The notes below the pieces were generated by a model. The model was given only the letters and a program-made list of their open reading frames with translations, had not been told where the DNA came from and searched no databases. From assembly GCA_900769275.1 (NCBI GenBank), contig CAAGGA010000140.1, forward strand, positions 1 to 26,234: a stretch of 26,234 bases of DNA. The letters run 5' to 3'. Origin of the DNA: an uncultured Prevotella sp. (lineage in GTDB: Bacteria > Bacteroidota > Bacteroidia > Bacteroidales > Bacteroidaceae). Positions 1-6,875 of this stretch are shown here, piece after piece. The position numbers and the translations under genes were made by a program. The first letter of the stretch is position 1. Each line of letters opens with the position of its first letter.

Positions 1-231
1 AGACAGTTCACCATGCGTGACGCAGTAAACGACTATCTGGAGGCGAGCGGTGCAAACCGCCCCTCCATCGGTGGCGAAGAGACCATCCTCGCACACAGAA
101 GAATAGCAGCCAACCGACTGGCGATTGACTGCATATATGCTTTGTCCAAAGAGGAACTATCCAAGGTGGACAGGGAGTTGGTGGAGATTGTTGGAGATGT
201 TCCGAGGCAAAGGGTTGGAATAAAAAGATAG
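1..231 (+). CDS. Unknown small or 5'-truncated protein
   Basis: I do not recognise this product. The reading frame is open to the left window edge (codons for R-Q-F-T precede the ATG at 13), so it is either the 3' end of a longer gene or a 72-residue protein starting at 13. The visible part is hydrophilic and probably helical, rich in Arg, Glu and Ala (ILAHRRIAANRLAIDCIY, then LSKEELSKVDRELVEIVG), with a basic tail ending GIKR. There is no signal peptide or membrane segment. It converges on the AbiH-like gene with only five bases between the two stop codons, so it marks the left border of the defence operon. No function can be assigned. Confidence 0.45.
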   Translation, partial: RQFTMRDAVNDYLEASGANRPSIGGEETILAHRRIAANRLAIDCIYALSKEELSKVDRELVEIVGDVPRQRVGIKR

Positions 232-236
232 AATAC

Positions 237-1082
237 TTATACTACTCCGAGCATTTGCTTGAAGATTCTATCTTCTGTCCCTTTTGACGTATGTACAATA
301 TGTATTTTATTATTGGAAAATTGAATTTCATCAAACGATGTACCATACTCTTTCATATTGTTCTTTATCATCTGCAATCCATTATCATCATATACAACGA
401 AGTAGAGGGATTTGGAAGTGAAACGATTGGATGCAATATATTCAAAGAAAAGCTTGAAATAGTCAGAATCAGTTATTGAGAGAGAATGACCATATATAAT
501 GATATTATGAGATTCCTTTAGCTGGCATAGAAGCCCATCTTTTTCTGTATTTGCGTCAGATTTTAACAATGGTTTCAAATAATAGTCTTTTGACAACCCA
601 TTTTCTTGAACCACTCCCATATCAACACCTAACTTCATCTGAGTTCCGTTGAAAGAGCCTTCTAATTTGCCGTGGACGAAATGGATTTCAGGCTCTTTTA
701 TTCCTTCTTTCACAAAAGGATTAGTATAGTTAAAGGTATAAATAACAGAGTCGTTTAGTGTTGTCATAAGACGGTAAGCGCAGCTATTGTGATTGGTCTT
801 AAATGCTGATATGTTTTTACTGAAATAGTCAAGCATAAAATTGCTGCATATTTGCCAAAAGTCATTGAGCTGTTTGACTTCTGTTTGTTCCACACTTAAC
901 ATACACTGTCTCAAATACCCCTCTAAGTTATACCAACACTCACCTTCTATCATTTGCTTAATGTAGGATAGATTGTTGTATCGATAAAAAGAATCTTGCT
1001 TAGCTTGGAAGAAATCCTTATAAGAAGTCTTCCAACCTAAGTCCAAATCGAAACCATTACCTAAAATAATTAGTGTTTGCAT
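237..1082 (-). CDS. AbiH-family abortive infection protein
   Basis: Predicted phage-defence protein of the AbiH family (Pfam AbiH, named from a lactococcal abortive-infection gene). The 281 residues begin with the characteristic segment MQTLIILGNGFDLDLG and the KTSYKDF that follows it (NGFD at 9-12). Later come an IHFVHGKLEG segment and, towards the C-terminus, IIIYGHSLSITDSDYF, which fits the conserved G-H-S-L...D-x-D-Y-F block of the family. The biochemical activity of AbiH is not established; members are thought to stop growth of infected cells. The protein is cytosolic, with no signal peptide. It is third in a minus-strand operon, 28 bp behind the HaeII-like endonuclease, so it probably serves as a second defence layer when restriction fails. 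That role is inference. Confidence 0.82.
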   Translation of the reverse strand: MQTLIILGNGFDLDLGWKTSYKDFFQAKQDSFYRYNNLSYIKQMIEGECWYNLEGYLRQCMLSVEQTEVKQLNDFWQICSNFMLDYFSKNISAFKTNHNSCAYRLMTTLNDSVIYTFNYTNPFVKEGIKEPEIHFVHGKLEGSFNGTQMKLGVDMGVVQENGLSKDYYLKPLLKSDANTEKDGLLCQLKESHNIIIYGHSLSITDSDYFKLFFEYIASNRFTSKSLYFVVYDDNGLQMIKNNMKEYGTSFDEIQFSNNKIHIVHTSKGTEDRIFKQMLGVV

Positions 1083-1110
1083 TTCAAATTATTATCTACT
1101 TGCCTTAATA

Positions 1111-2166
1111 CTATTGCCACTTTGGATCTTTTATATTTTCATAGTGACGCTTTTTTATTATATCTGGTGTATTATCGACAGAAGGGAACTCTTCGGCAAT
1201 TTCTTGAGCAAGGCAATATAGCAGCTTATCGGCTAATAACTCAGAATATTGACCTCTAAGAGCCTTTTTGTACCAATTCACTAAATCATTCTCAGTCACA
1301 ACACTTTGTATATGACTTCTCCAACCTATTTGTGACAATAAAGAAACAATTACATCTTTCTCTGCGTCTTTACATACGATAATGATTTTATCGCTTGAGA
1401 CACTATTAACAATACCTTCAGCTAATGAGACATCCAGACTAAGATGTTTAATTTGTATAGCAGGACCCCAGTTTGAATACATATCCAAACCTCTGTCTGC
1501 TGCATTTGTAACACCGACCCTATAAACTCGGGCATCCTGTATAAAGTGAGTGGTCGAACTGTCCAAACACATTACCTTGCGAGAAAAGTCCTCAAACTCT
1601 TTGAGCAGGGAAAAGCCTTCTTCTTTAACAGTTATAGTAACCTCCAATTTCATTGCCTCCACTAACGTAGAGAATAATGAATACACAATGATTTCATAGA
1701 CTTTATCAAGGCTTCTCTTCAATCCTGGCTCATTCCAAAACGAATCAATAAATTGTTGGATTTGAAATGTTTGAGGGGTTGCATCAAGGCAATAATCCAA
1801 AGCCAATTTTAGTTGTCCATGCTTATTAGTGAATTGGTTATATATATAGGCTTCTACAGCACCTTTAGTCCTGCGGTTTTCTTTGCCTAATACTACAAGA
1901 ACTGACGGCGGTGTGGCGTTGTCATTAAACAAGTCATCTTGGAATCGAGCACTACTTGTACATTTTCGCCCTAACAAAGGCATGGTTATTTCATCACGCC
2001 ATTTTTTGCTTTGGGTACGATAATCTTCCAGTTTCGACAAGTCTATATCTTTATAGACACGGTCTCTATATAGTATTTCCGCAACCTGAATGGGTTTGTA
2101 CAAATGTACTCTTCCCTTTTCAATAACGGTATCCAATGCTTTCTTAGCTGTTTCTAATGTAATCAT
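1111..2166 (-). CDS. Type II restriction endonuclease, HaeII family (predicted RGCGCY)
   Basis: Predicted cytosolic type II restriction enzyme. The 351 residues match the usual length of the HaeII family and, from memory, its signature segments: RVHLYKPIQVAEILY near 19-33 and ARVYRVGVTNAADRGLDM at 212-229, followed by GPAIQIKHLSLD (234-245). D228 with Q238-x-K240 looks like a PD-(D/E)xK-type active site with Gln replacing the usual acidic residue; E158 or E170 may contribute. HaeII cleaves RGCGCY, so that site is predicted here, but specificity is inferred from family membership only. The ATG overlaps the stop of the upstream methyltransferase (ATGA), which supports translational coupling and a matched restriction-modification pair. 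The AbiH-like gene follows closely. No controller gene is visible. Confidence 0.8.
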   Translation of the reverse strand: MITLETAKKALDTVIEKGRVHLYKPIQVAEILYRDRVYKDIDLSKLEDYRTQSKKWRDEITMPLLGRKCTSSARFQDDLFNDNATPPSVLVVLGKENRRTKGAVEAYIYNQFTNKHGQLKLALDYCLDATPQTFQIQQFIDSFWNEPGLKRSLDKVYEIIVYSLFSTLVEAMKLEVTITVKEEGFSLLKEFEDFSRKVMCLDSSTTHFIQDARVYRVGVTNAADRGLDMYSNWGPAIQIKHLSLDVSLAEGIVNSVSSDKIIIVCKDAEKDVIVSLLSQIGWRSHIQSVVTENDLVNWYKKALRGQYSELLADKLLYCLAQEIAEEFPSVDNTPDIIKKRHYENIKDPKWQ

Positions 2167-3107
2167 AATATGGTACTTTCTTCGTATTTTTTTAAAGTTG
2201 AAATCATTTGTTTTGCAACCGCTGCAATTACAGGTACAGCAACTGAATTTCCTGTTTGATGTTTAATGTGTCCGTAAGATACAACAATCTTAAAATCGTC
2301 TGGAAATCCCTGTAGTCTTAACATCTCACGTTCAGTGGGTCTGCGCTCATCATTTATAAGGATGTAGTTTGCGGAGGCGCCAGCCCTTAAACATGAAGAA
2401 TATGGGTGTGGCGTTATGCTTCCTGCCATATTTTCATGCGATATGTATGGCTTGGGGTAATTGGGGTCTTTAAGACGCATTAGCCTCGATTCTTTTATTT
2501 CATCCCTCACATAGTACTTGTCAGAAACATCCTGCTCCAAAATATCTGTAAGTTTTTTGCGTTTGGAAACAGGGACAGGATCAGGAAAAGAGAACAGCAC
2601 ATTATCCTTGAAACCAACTATGATTATCCTTTCCCGCTTTTGAGGTAATCCATAGTCCAACGCATTGAGGACTTTTGCATAGACTGAATATCCTAAAGCT
2701 TCAAGATGGCTTCTGATTACCTTGAATGTTTTCCCCCCGTCATGAGCAGTCAGGTTCCTGACATTCTCCAACATAAATGCTTTGGGCATCCTTTCTCTTA
2801 ATATCCTTTCTATCTCAAAAAACAACGTACCGCAGGTTTCATTCTCGAATCCCTCTTTTTTCCCGATAATCGAGAATGCCTGACAGGGAAATCCACCAAG
2901 TAAGATATCAAAATCCGGAATGTCTTTGGCCTTGATTTTTGTAATATCTCCAGATGGATGCTCACCAAAATTTGCCTCATACGTTTTGCAAGCGTTCTCA
3001 TCAAATTCCGAGGAGAACACACAATGTCCCCCAACAGATTCAAAACCGAGCCGGATGCCTCCAATTCCAGCAAACAAATCTATAAAACGAAACGTATCCC
3101 AATTCAT
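2163..3107 (-). CDS. DNA (cytosine-5) methyltransferase of the restriction-modification system
   Basis: Transfers a methyl group from S-adenosylmethionine to C5 of cytosine in the recognition site, protecting host DNA from the adjacent endonuclease. All major C5-methylase motifs are visible in order: motif I FIDLFAGIGG (8-17), motif IV GGFPCQAFS (71-79, catalytic Cys75), motif VI ENV (114-116), motif VIII QKRERI (156-161), motif IX RRPTERE (255-261) and motif X GNSVAVPV (286-293). The target-recognition region lies at about 170-250. The 314 residues match the size of HaeII-type methylases. It is first in the operon and overlaps the endonuclease start by 4 nt. Residues 2-8 lead straight into motif I, so ATG 3107 is a natural start. 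The enzyme class is certain; RGCGCY specificity is inferred from its partner. Confidence 0.95.
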   Translation of the reverse strand: MNWDTFRFIDLFAGIGGIRLGFESVGGHCVFSSEFDENACKTYEANFGEHPSGDITKIKAKDIPDFDILLGGFPCQAFSIIGKKEGFENETCGTLFFEIERILRERMPKAFMLENVRNLTAHDGGKTFKVIRSHLEALGYSVYAKVLNALDYGLPQKRERIIIVGFKDNVLFSFPDPVPVSKRKKLTDILEQDVSDKYYVRDEIKESRLMRLKDPNYPKPYISHENMAGSITPHPYSSCLRAGASANYILINDERRPTEREMLRLQGFPDDFKIVVSYGHIKHQTGNSVAVPVIAAVAKQMISTLKKYEESTIL

Positions 3108-3224
3108 ATATTACAAATCGAAGTTTCGCAAGCTTCAACATCTTTGGTTGCTTAGTTTTTTATTTGGTTGTTTGTCCTGAGAATAGAGTCGAATGATATC
3201 AACTAAACAACAAAACAACAGTAG

Positions 3225-3335
3225 TACGGTCGCTTCGCATTTACAAAGGTTACGTTATATTCCGTATTTTCGGTCTTACGGTTAAGCGGTCTTACGGTCG
3301 CTTCGCTTTTACGGAAATTATGCTATATTCCGTAT
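3225..3335 (+). repeat. Degenerate tandem duplication (68-bp period)
   Basis: The block at 3225-3267 recurs at 3293-3335. Both copies begin with the identical 14-mer tacggtcgcttcgc and end with tatattccgtat, and about 36 of 43 positions agree. The second copy runs straight into the 8-bp array that starts at 3334. The block lies in the presumed leader of the defence operon and shows no coding potential. Confidence 0.7.
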
Positions 3336-3389
3336 AACCTTATAACCGCATAACCTTATAACCGTATAACCTTAAAACCGCATAACCGT
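3334..3389 (+). repeat. Array of seven 8-bp ATAACCNN units
   Basis: Seven consecutive 8-bp units in perfect register: ataacctt, ataaccgc, ataacctt, ataaccgt, ataacctt, aaaaccgc, ataaccgt. It is preceded by acggaa (3311-3316) and ttccgt (3328-3333), which can pair as a small hairpin. The same architecture (acggaaatta, spacer, ttccgt, ATAACCNN units) recurs at 26099-26164. The units are too short and have no spacers, so this is not a CRISPR array. Confidence 0.85.
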
Positions 3390-3445
3390 ATGAAACAGAG
3401 CAAGTCAAAAACTTGCGAAAGTTGAATTACTAATAAGCAGGTGTG

Positions 3446-3479
3446 CAAAGATACTAAATAATCCCCTAAATACTGCAAC
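3446..3479 (-). promoter_or_regulatory. Putative Bacteroides-type promoter of the defence operon
   Basis: On the minus strand, TATCTTTG (3453 to 3446) fits the Bacteroidota -7 consensus TAnnTTTG. A GTTG at 3479-3476 lies 22 bp upstream, close to the expected place of the -33 TTTG element. Transcription would run left into the methyltransferase and leave a leader of about 330 nt that contains the ATAACCNN array. A second -7-like sequence, TACTTTTG (3495 to 3488), lies just upstream and may be an alternative promoter. Called by eye from consensus. Confidence 0.45.
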
Positions 3480-3486
3480 ATACGCT

Positions 3487-3560
3487 GCAAAAGTAACAAA
3501 AAAAATCCTACAAGTCTCCAAATCGGATTATATGAAGACTTGTAGGCTATTTACTTTTGC
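3487..3560 (-). terminator. Rho-independent terminator within a 74-nt palindrome
   Basis: A perfect 11-bp stem (cctacaagtct 3507-3517 against agacttgtagg 3536-3546) encloses an 18-nt loop. Read on the minus strand the stem is followed by ATTTTTTTTG, the form of an intrinsic terminator, about 200 nt past the stop of the hybrid regulator. An outer perfect 10-bp pair (gcaaaagtaa 3487-3496, ttacttttgc 3551-3560) extends the palindrome and places a TACTTTTG sequence on each strand facing outward. Confidence 0.65.
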
Positions 3561-3610
3561 CGCTGAATCATTAACTTCCACTGTATATCAACGTCAAGTA
3601 GGGGTGTGCC

Positions 3611-3743
3611 GGGTTGTTAGTTGTTGGTTATGGGTTGTCGGTTGATAATGTCTTTCCAATGGAGTATTTCTCATGAGGAAAAGATGCCCCAACCCAAAAC
3701 CAAGAAACCACAATCAACAACCAACAACCTAAACCCAACAACC
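3611..3743. repeat. GTT/CAA-rich imperfect inverted repeat
   Basis: A GTTGTT-rich stretch (3611-3646) is mirrored by a CAACAA/AACCC-rich stretch (3690-3743) across an ordinary spacer. For example, ggttgttagttgttggtt pairs with the complement of aatcaacaaccaacaacc at 16 of 18 positions. It sits between the regulator stop at 3749 and the terminator palindrome, so it would form a long weak hairpin in the regulator 3' untranslated region. No coding content is evident. Confidence 0.55.
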
Positions 3744-3748
3744 ACAAA

Positions 3749-6595
3749 TCACTCTCCCCCATACTTGGATGCTGAAACGCCGACTACGCTCTTGAATGTC
3801 TTGGCGAAGTGGGAATAGTCGGAGAAACCGCAGGCGAGGGCGACATTCTTCAGGGGAACGGATCTGTCGGCTTCGATCATCTTCATTGCCTTTCTCACCT
3901 TTACGTTGATGATGAACGCATTGGGCGTGGTGTCCGCCACGGCGGTCAGCTTACGGTGAAGCTGACGAGGGTTCATGCCGAGACTTTCTGCAAGGGTTGC
4001 CACAGAGACCACCTCGTACCTGTTCAGCATATCATAAATCCTGTCGGTCACCTTGTTGATGAACGCATCGGTAAGGAGGCTTACCTTGTCCTCCCAATAA
4101 GGAGAGTTGCTGAAATCAGCCGTCAGAGCCAGTGCCTCATCCCCCTCCGCCTGTGCTTCTGAAGAATCCTTGTCCTCCGTCGCTGCCAGAATATATTTCC
4201 GTCTGAGCATACAGCGTTGCTCCAGCAGTTTTGCAATCCTCAGGCGCAGCTCGTCGGCATTGAAAGGCTTCGACATATATACATCCACTCCAGCCTCCAG
4301 TCCCTGCAACCTGTCATCCTCGGTAATCCTTGCGGTGAGCATGATGATGGGGATATGGTTCACCACATCGTTGCTCCTTATCCTCCGGCACATCTCCAGT
4401 CCGTCCATCTCGGGCATCATCAGGTCGGAGACAATAACATCGGGCATCAGGTCCTCTGCCATTCTCAGTCCCTCGCTGCCGTTGGCTGCATATACCACGT
4501 TGTAGTCGGCAGAAAGCCACGAACCGATATAGTCCGCCACGTCCCTGTTGTCCTCTACCACCAGCACCACGCTGCGCTGCGTGTCGTCCGTCACCTCAGC
4601 AGACCTTTCCATCCGCCTCAACTCGTCACCGCTGCCTGTCTCGGGAGTCATCCCCGCACCCGTGATGATATCCCTTCTTGCCTGCTCCATGTCGTAGCCG
4701 TCAGGCTGCAGCAGTCTCATGCCCTTGGCTGACTTCCTCATGGGGATGACAAGGGAGAACGTGGTGCCCTTGCCCACTTCGCTCTCCATCTCTATCCTGC
4801 CCTGCAAGGTATCGGCAATCTGCTTCACCAGCGCCATGCCGACTCCGGTGCCGCTGTTTGCCGTCGCCGCCGAGAAGAAAGGATTGAAGACATTCTGCTT
4901 CTCTTCCTCGGTCATACCCTTGCCGGTGTCGGTCACGGACAGGGAAAGCCTGCTGCCGTCAGAATCCACCCTTACGGTAATCCTGCCGTCGGGAGGGGTG
5001 AACTTCAACGAGTTGGACAGGAGATTGCCCACGACCTTATTGATATAGTCGGGCACGAAGTCCGTTTCCAATGTCTCGACAGGAGACTCCACGGTCAATG
5101 CGATGCCCTTGCCCGCAGCATAGTCGGAGAACGTCTCGACAATCATCCTGACGTGCCCCACGATGTTGCCATGACGCCAGTCAGGCTCTCCCACCCTCGA
5201 CTTTATCTTTGCCATATCGAGAAGCTGCGTCACCAGTCTCAGCAGGCTGTTACCCTGACGGTAAATCGCCTCGCACTTGCTGCGCCATTCCCCGTCGCCC
5301 GTCCTGTCAATCATCTCCCTGCTCAGACCAAGGATGACGGTCAGGGGCGTGCGGAACTCATGCGTGACGTTTGTGAAGAAATCCTCTCTGACCCTGCTTG
5401 CCTCCTGCATGACCCTCATGCTTGCGTTCTTCAGCCTTTGAATGTAAAGCAGCAGTCCTACGATGACAGAGGAGACGACGGCAATTATGACCACTCCCCA
5501 CAAGCGGAACAGGCTGCGGTTCTTCTCCTCCTGCAGTTCCGACTTCGCCCTCTGCAGTATTGCGCCCTGTCGTCTGCGCTCTATGGAAATGCCTATGTTG
5601 TGGATGCGGTTGTTCTTGTCCTGATTCATGATGCTGTCCTCCAAGGCTACCGCCCTCTCATGCCACGTCAGGGCATCGCGGTAGTTGCCTTTGCGGCTCT
5701 CCACCTTGTAATGCAGTCTGCACACCTCGCTCTCATGCTCCCGGGAAGCAAGGTCTCTCACCTCCCTGTCCGCCACGCCGAGCCACGCTTCCGCCTCAAA
5801 CAGGGAGCGGGTGTCCAGTCCAAGCTGCACGAGAGAGAGTATAGGCTCCAGAGCGTGCCAACGATCCTTGGAATTCCTGCTGAGCTCGTATGCCGCCATA
5901 TATTCCTGTCGCGCCTTGTCATATTCCCCGGCTTTCTCGTGGAGGTTACCGAAATACGTGTGGCAGAGCGACATTCCGAGCGTATTGCTGTCCCTCTCGT
6001 TCATCATCATTGACATCTCGTAATAGCGTCTCGCCTCCTTGTCATTGCCACGTGCGGAATATATGGAGCCTATGTTGGCATAGTTGATGGCCTGCCCCGT
6101 TGCGCTTCCCAGTTCCTTCTCTCCTTTCAGGGCCTTACGGAATGCGCTGTCGGCACGGTTATAGTCCTTTACGGCAAGATAGATATTTCCGAGTCCGTTG
6201 AGCGACACCACCTTGTTCTTCCTCATCGTCCGGGAAGTGTCGGATGATTCCTCGCACATCCGCCATGCCTCATAATGGTATTCCTGCGCTATGTCGAGCA
6301 GCCCCATCCGCCGGTAGTCGGTGCCGATATTGTTCAGGGCCTGAACCCATTCGCCGGTGTCATTGACCTGCTTCGCAAGCGTGAGTCCCTTGTTGTGGAG
6401 GAGCAAAGCCTCGTCAAAGTTTCCCTCGTTGCGAAGAGTCCTTCCCTTATTGCGCAAAGATACCAGACTGTCGATGAAATCGTGCTTTTTTGCATCATCT
6501 ACAGGCTCTGTACGTCGGCCGCAAGCCACGGCAAGCAGCGCAAGACACAGCACCCCTGTGCGCATCGTAATCTTCTTCATCATCTTCTTTTCCAT
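3749..6595 (-). CDS. Hybrid two-component regulator (TPR sensor, kinase, receiver, AraC HTH)
   Basis: A single-chain signalling protein that would sense an envelope signal and activate transcription. Order over 948 residues: hydrophobic N-terminus with a lipobox-like LAVAC (Cys25); TPR-type helical repeats at about 40-340 (periodic A-L-N-N-I-G, G-N-I-Y and A-x-x-Y patterns); a membrane segment at about 366-385; a histidine kinase with the phospho-acceptor in THEFRTPL (His412), N-box NLLSNSLKF (524-532), DTGKGM (556-561) and GTGVGMALV; a receiver with EDN (681-683), phospho-acceptor Asp724 in SDLMMPEMDG and Lys776; and an AraC HTH at about 860-945. Many Bacteroides HTCS regulators sense through beta-propeller repeats; this one has TPRs. 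It is divergent from the surface-protein operon, the usual place for a regulator of its neighbour, and the intervening DNA carries a matching direct repeat. The ligand is unknown. Confidence 0.93.
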   Translation of the reverse strand: MEKKMMKKITMRTGVLCLALLAVACGRRTEPVDDAKKHDFIDSLVSLRNKGRTLRNEGNFDEALLLHNKGLTLAKQVNDTGEWVQALNNIGTDYRRMGLLDIAQEYHYEAWRMCEESSDTSRTMRKNKVVSLNGLGNIYLAVKDYNRADSAFRKALKGEKELGSATGQAINYANIGSIYSARGNDKEARRYYEMSMMMNERDSNTLGMSLCHTYFGNLHEKAGEYDKARQEYMAAYELSRNSKDRWHALEPILSLVQLGLDTRSLFEAEAWLGVADREVRDLASREHESEVCRLHYKVESRKGNYRDALTWHERAVALEDSIMNQDKNNRIHNIGISIERRRQGAILQRAKSELQEEKNRSLFRLWGVVIIAVVSSVIVGLLLYIQRLKNASMRVMQEASRVREDFFTNVTHEFRTPLTVILGLSREMIDRTGDGEWRSKCEAIYRQGNSLLRLVTQLLDMAKIKSRVGEPDWRHGNIVGHVRMIVETFSDYAAGKGIALTVESPVETLETDFVPDYINKVVGNLLSNSLKFTPPDGRITVRVDSDGSRLSLSVTDTGKGMTEEEKQNVFNPFFSAATANSGTGVGMALVKQIADTLQGRIEMESEVGKGTTFSLVIPMRKSAKGMRLLQPDGYDMEQARRDIITGAGMTPETGSGDELRRMERSAEVTDDTQRSVVLVVEDNRDVADYIGSWLSADYNVVYAANGSEGLRMAEDLMPDVIVSDLMMPEMDGLEMCRRIRSNDVVNHIPIIMLTARITEDDRLQGLEAGVDVYMSKPFNADELRLRIAKLLEQRCMLRRKYILAATEDKDSSEAQAEGDEALALTADFSNSPYWEDKVSLLTDAFINKVTDRIYDMLNRYEVVSVATLAESLGMNPRQLHRKLTAVADTTPNAFIINVKVRKAMKMIEADRSVPLKNVALACGFSDYSHFAKTFKSVVGVSASKYGGE

Positions 6596-6686
6596 TTATA
6601 ATAAGGTAGGTTCTTTTCCCGGCAATACGTGACGGTTATCAGTGACAACCATATCTTTTCCGCACTACAGGGCTAAAAAACACATA

Positions 6687-6694
6687 CAAAGGTA
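6687..6694 (-). promoter_or_regulatory. -7 promoter element of the hybrid regulator gene
   Basis: TACCTTTG on the minus strand (6694 to 6687) matches the Bacteroidota -7 consensus exactly. It lies about 92 bp ahead of the regulator ATG at 6595, a normal leader length. No good -33 TTTG is seen at the proper distance. Instead TGTCAGAAATA (minus strand, 6719 to 6709) resembles the TGTCCGAAATAG half-sites of the divergent promoter, which suggests possible autoregulation. Confidence 0.55.
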
Positions 6695-6764
6695 AAGAAA
6701 AATCCGCTTATTTCTGACATTTTTTTCATATAATGTAAAAATATCCATACAAAATTCCACCTGT

Positions 6765-6797
6765 TGTCCGAAATAGACTCAAAGATGTCCGAAATAG
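6765..6797 (+). promoter_or_regulatory. Two-copy 21-bp-spaced direct repeat, putative HTCS operator
   Basis: TGTCCGAAATAG occurs twice and exactly, at 6765-6776 and 6786-6797. The start-to-start distance is 21 bp, two turns of the helix. AraC-family activators typically bind two direct half-sites spaced like this, with the proximal one next to the -35/-33 region. Here the proximal copy ends 25 bp before the -7 box of the surface-protein operon. The cognate AraC domain is encoded immediately to the left. The repeat is certain; its role as operator is inference. Confidence 0.7.
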
Positions 6798-6822
6798 CAA
6801 GGTATGTTTAAAAAAATTATTC

Positions 6823-6830
6823 TACCTTTG
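6823..6830 (+). promoter_or_regulatory. -7 promoter element of the surface-protein operon
   Basis: TACCTTTG followed by C matches the Bacteroidota -7 consensus TAnnTTTG. It is 46 bp ahead of the chosen ATG at 6876. No clear -33 TTTG is present, as expected for an activator-dependent promoter. An upstream in-frame ATG at 6804 precedes this element and would not be transcribed from it, which supports 6876 as the true start. Confidence 0.65.
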
Positions 6831-6875
6831 CAACAGAAAAACAACATCATACTAATCATCAAAACCATTACAAAC

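Noticed and set aside
3334..3389. CRISPR array
   Set aside because: The units are 8 bp and contiguous with no unique spacers, and no cas genes are present.
5153..6013. 286-residue plus-strand reading frame opposite the hybrid regulator
   Set aside because: It is antisense to the well-supported TPR and kinase coding sequence. Its composition (His, Arg, Pro and Leu rich) is typical of a shadow frame, with no recognisable domain or signal.
6804..6875. In-frame N-terminal extension of gene A starting at ATG 6804
   Set aside because: It lies over the TACCTTTG promoter element and places 24 residues, including a hydrophobic isoleucine-rich stretch, before an ideal signal peptide that begins at ATG 6876.
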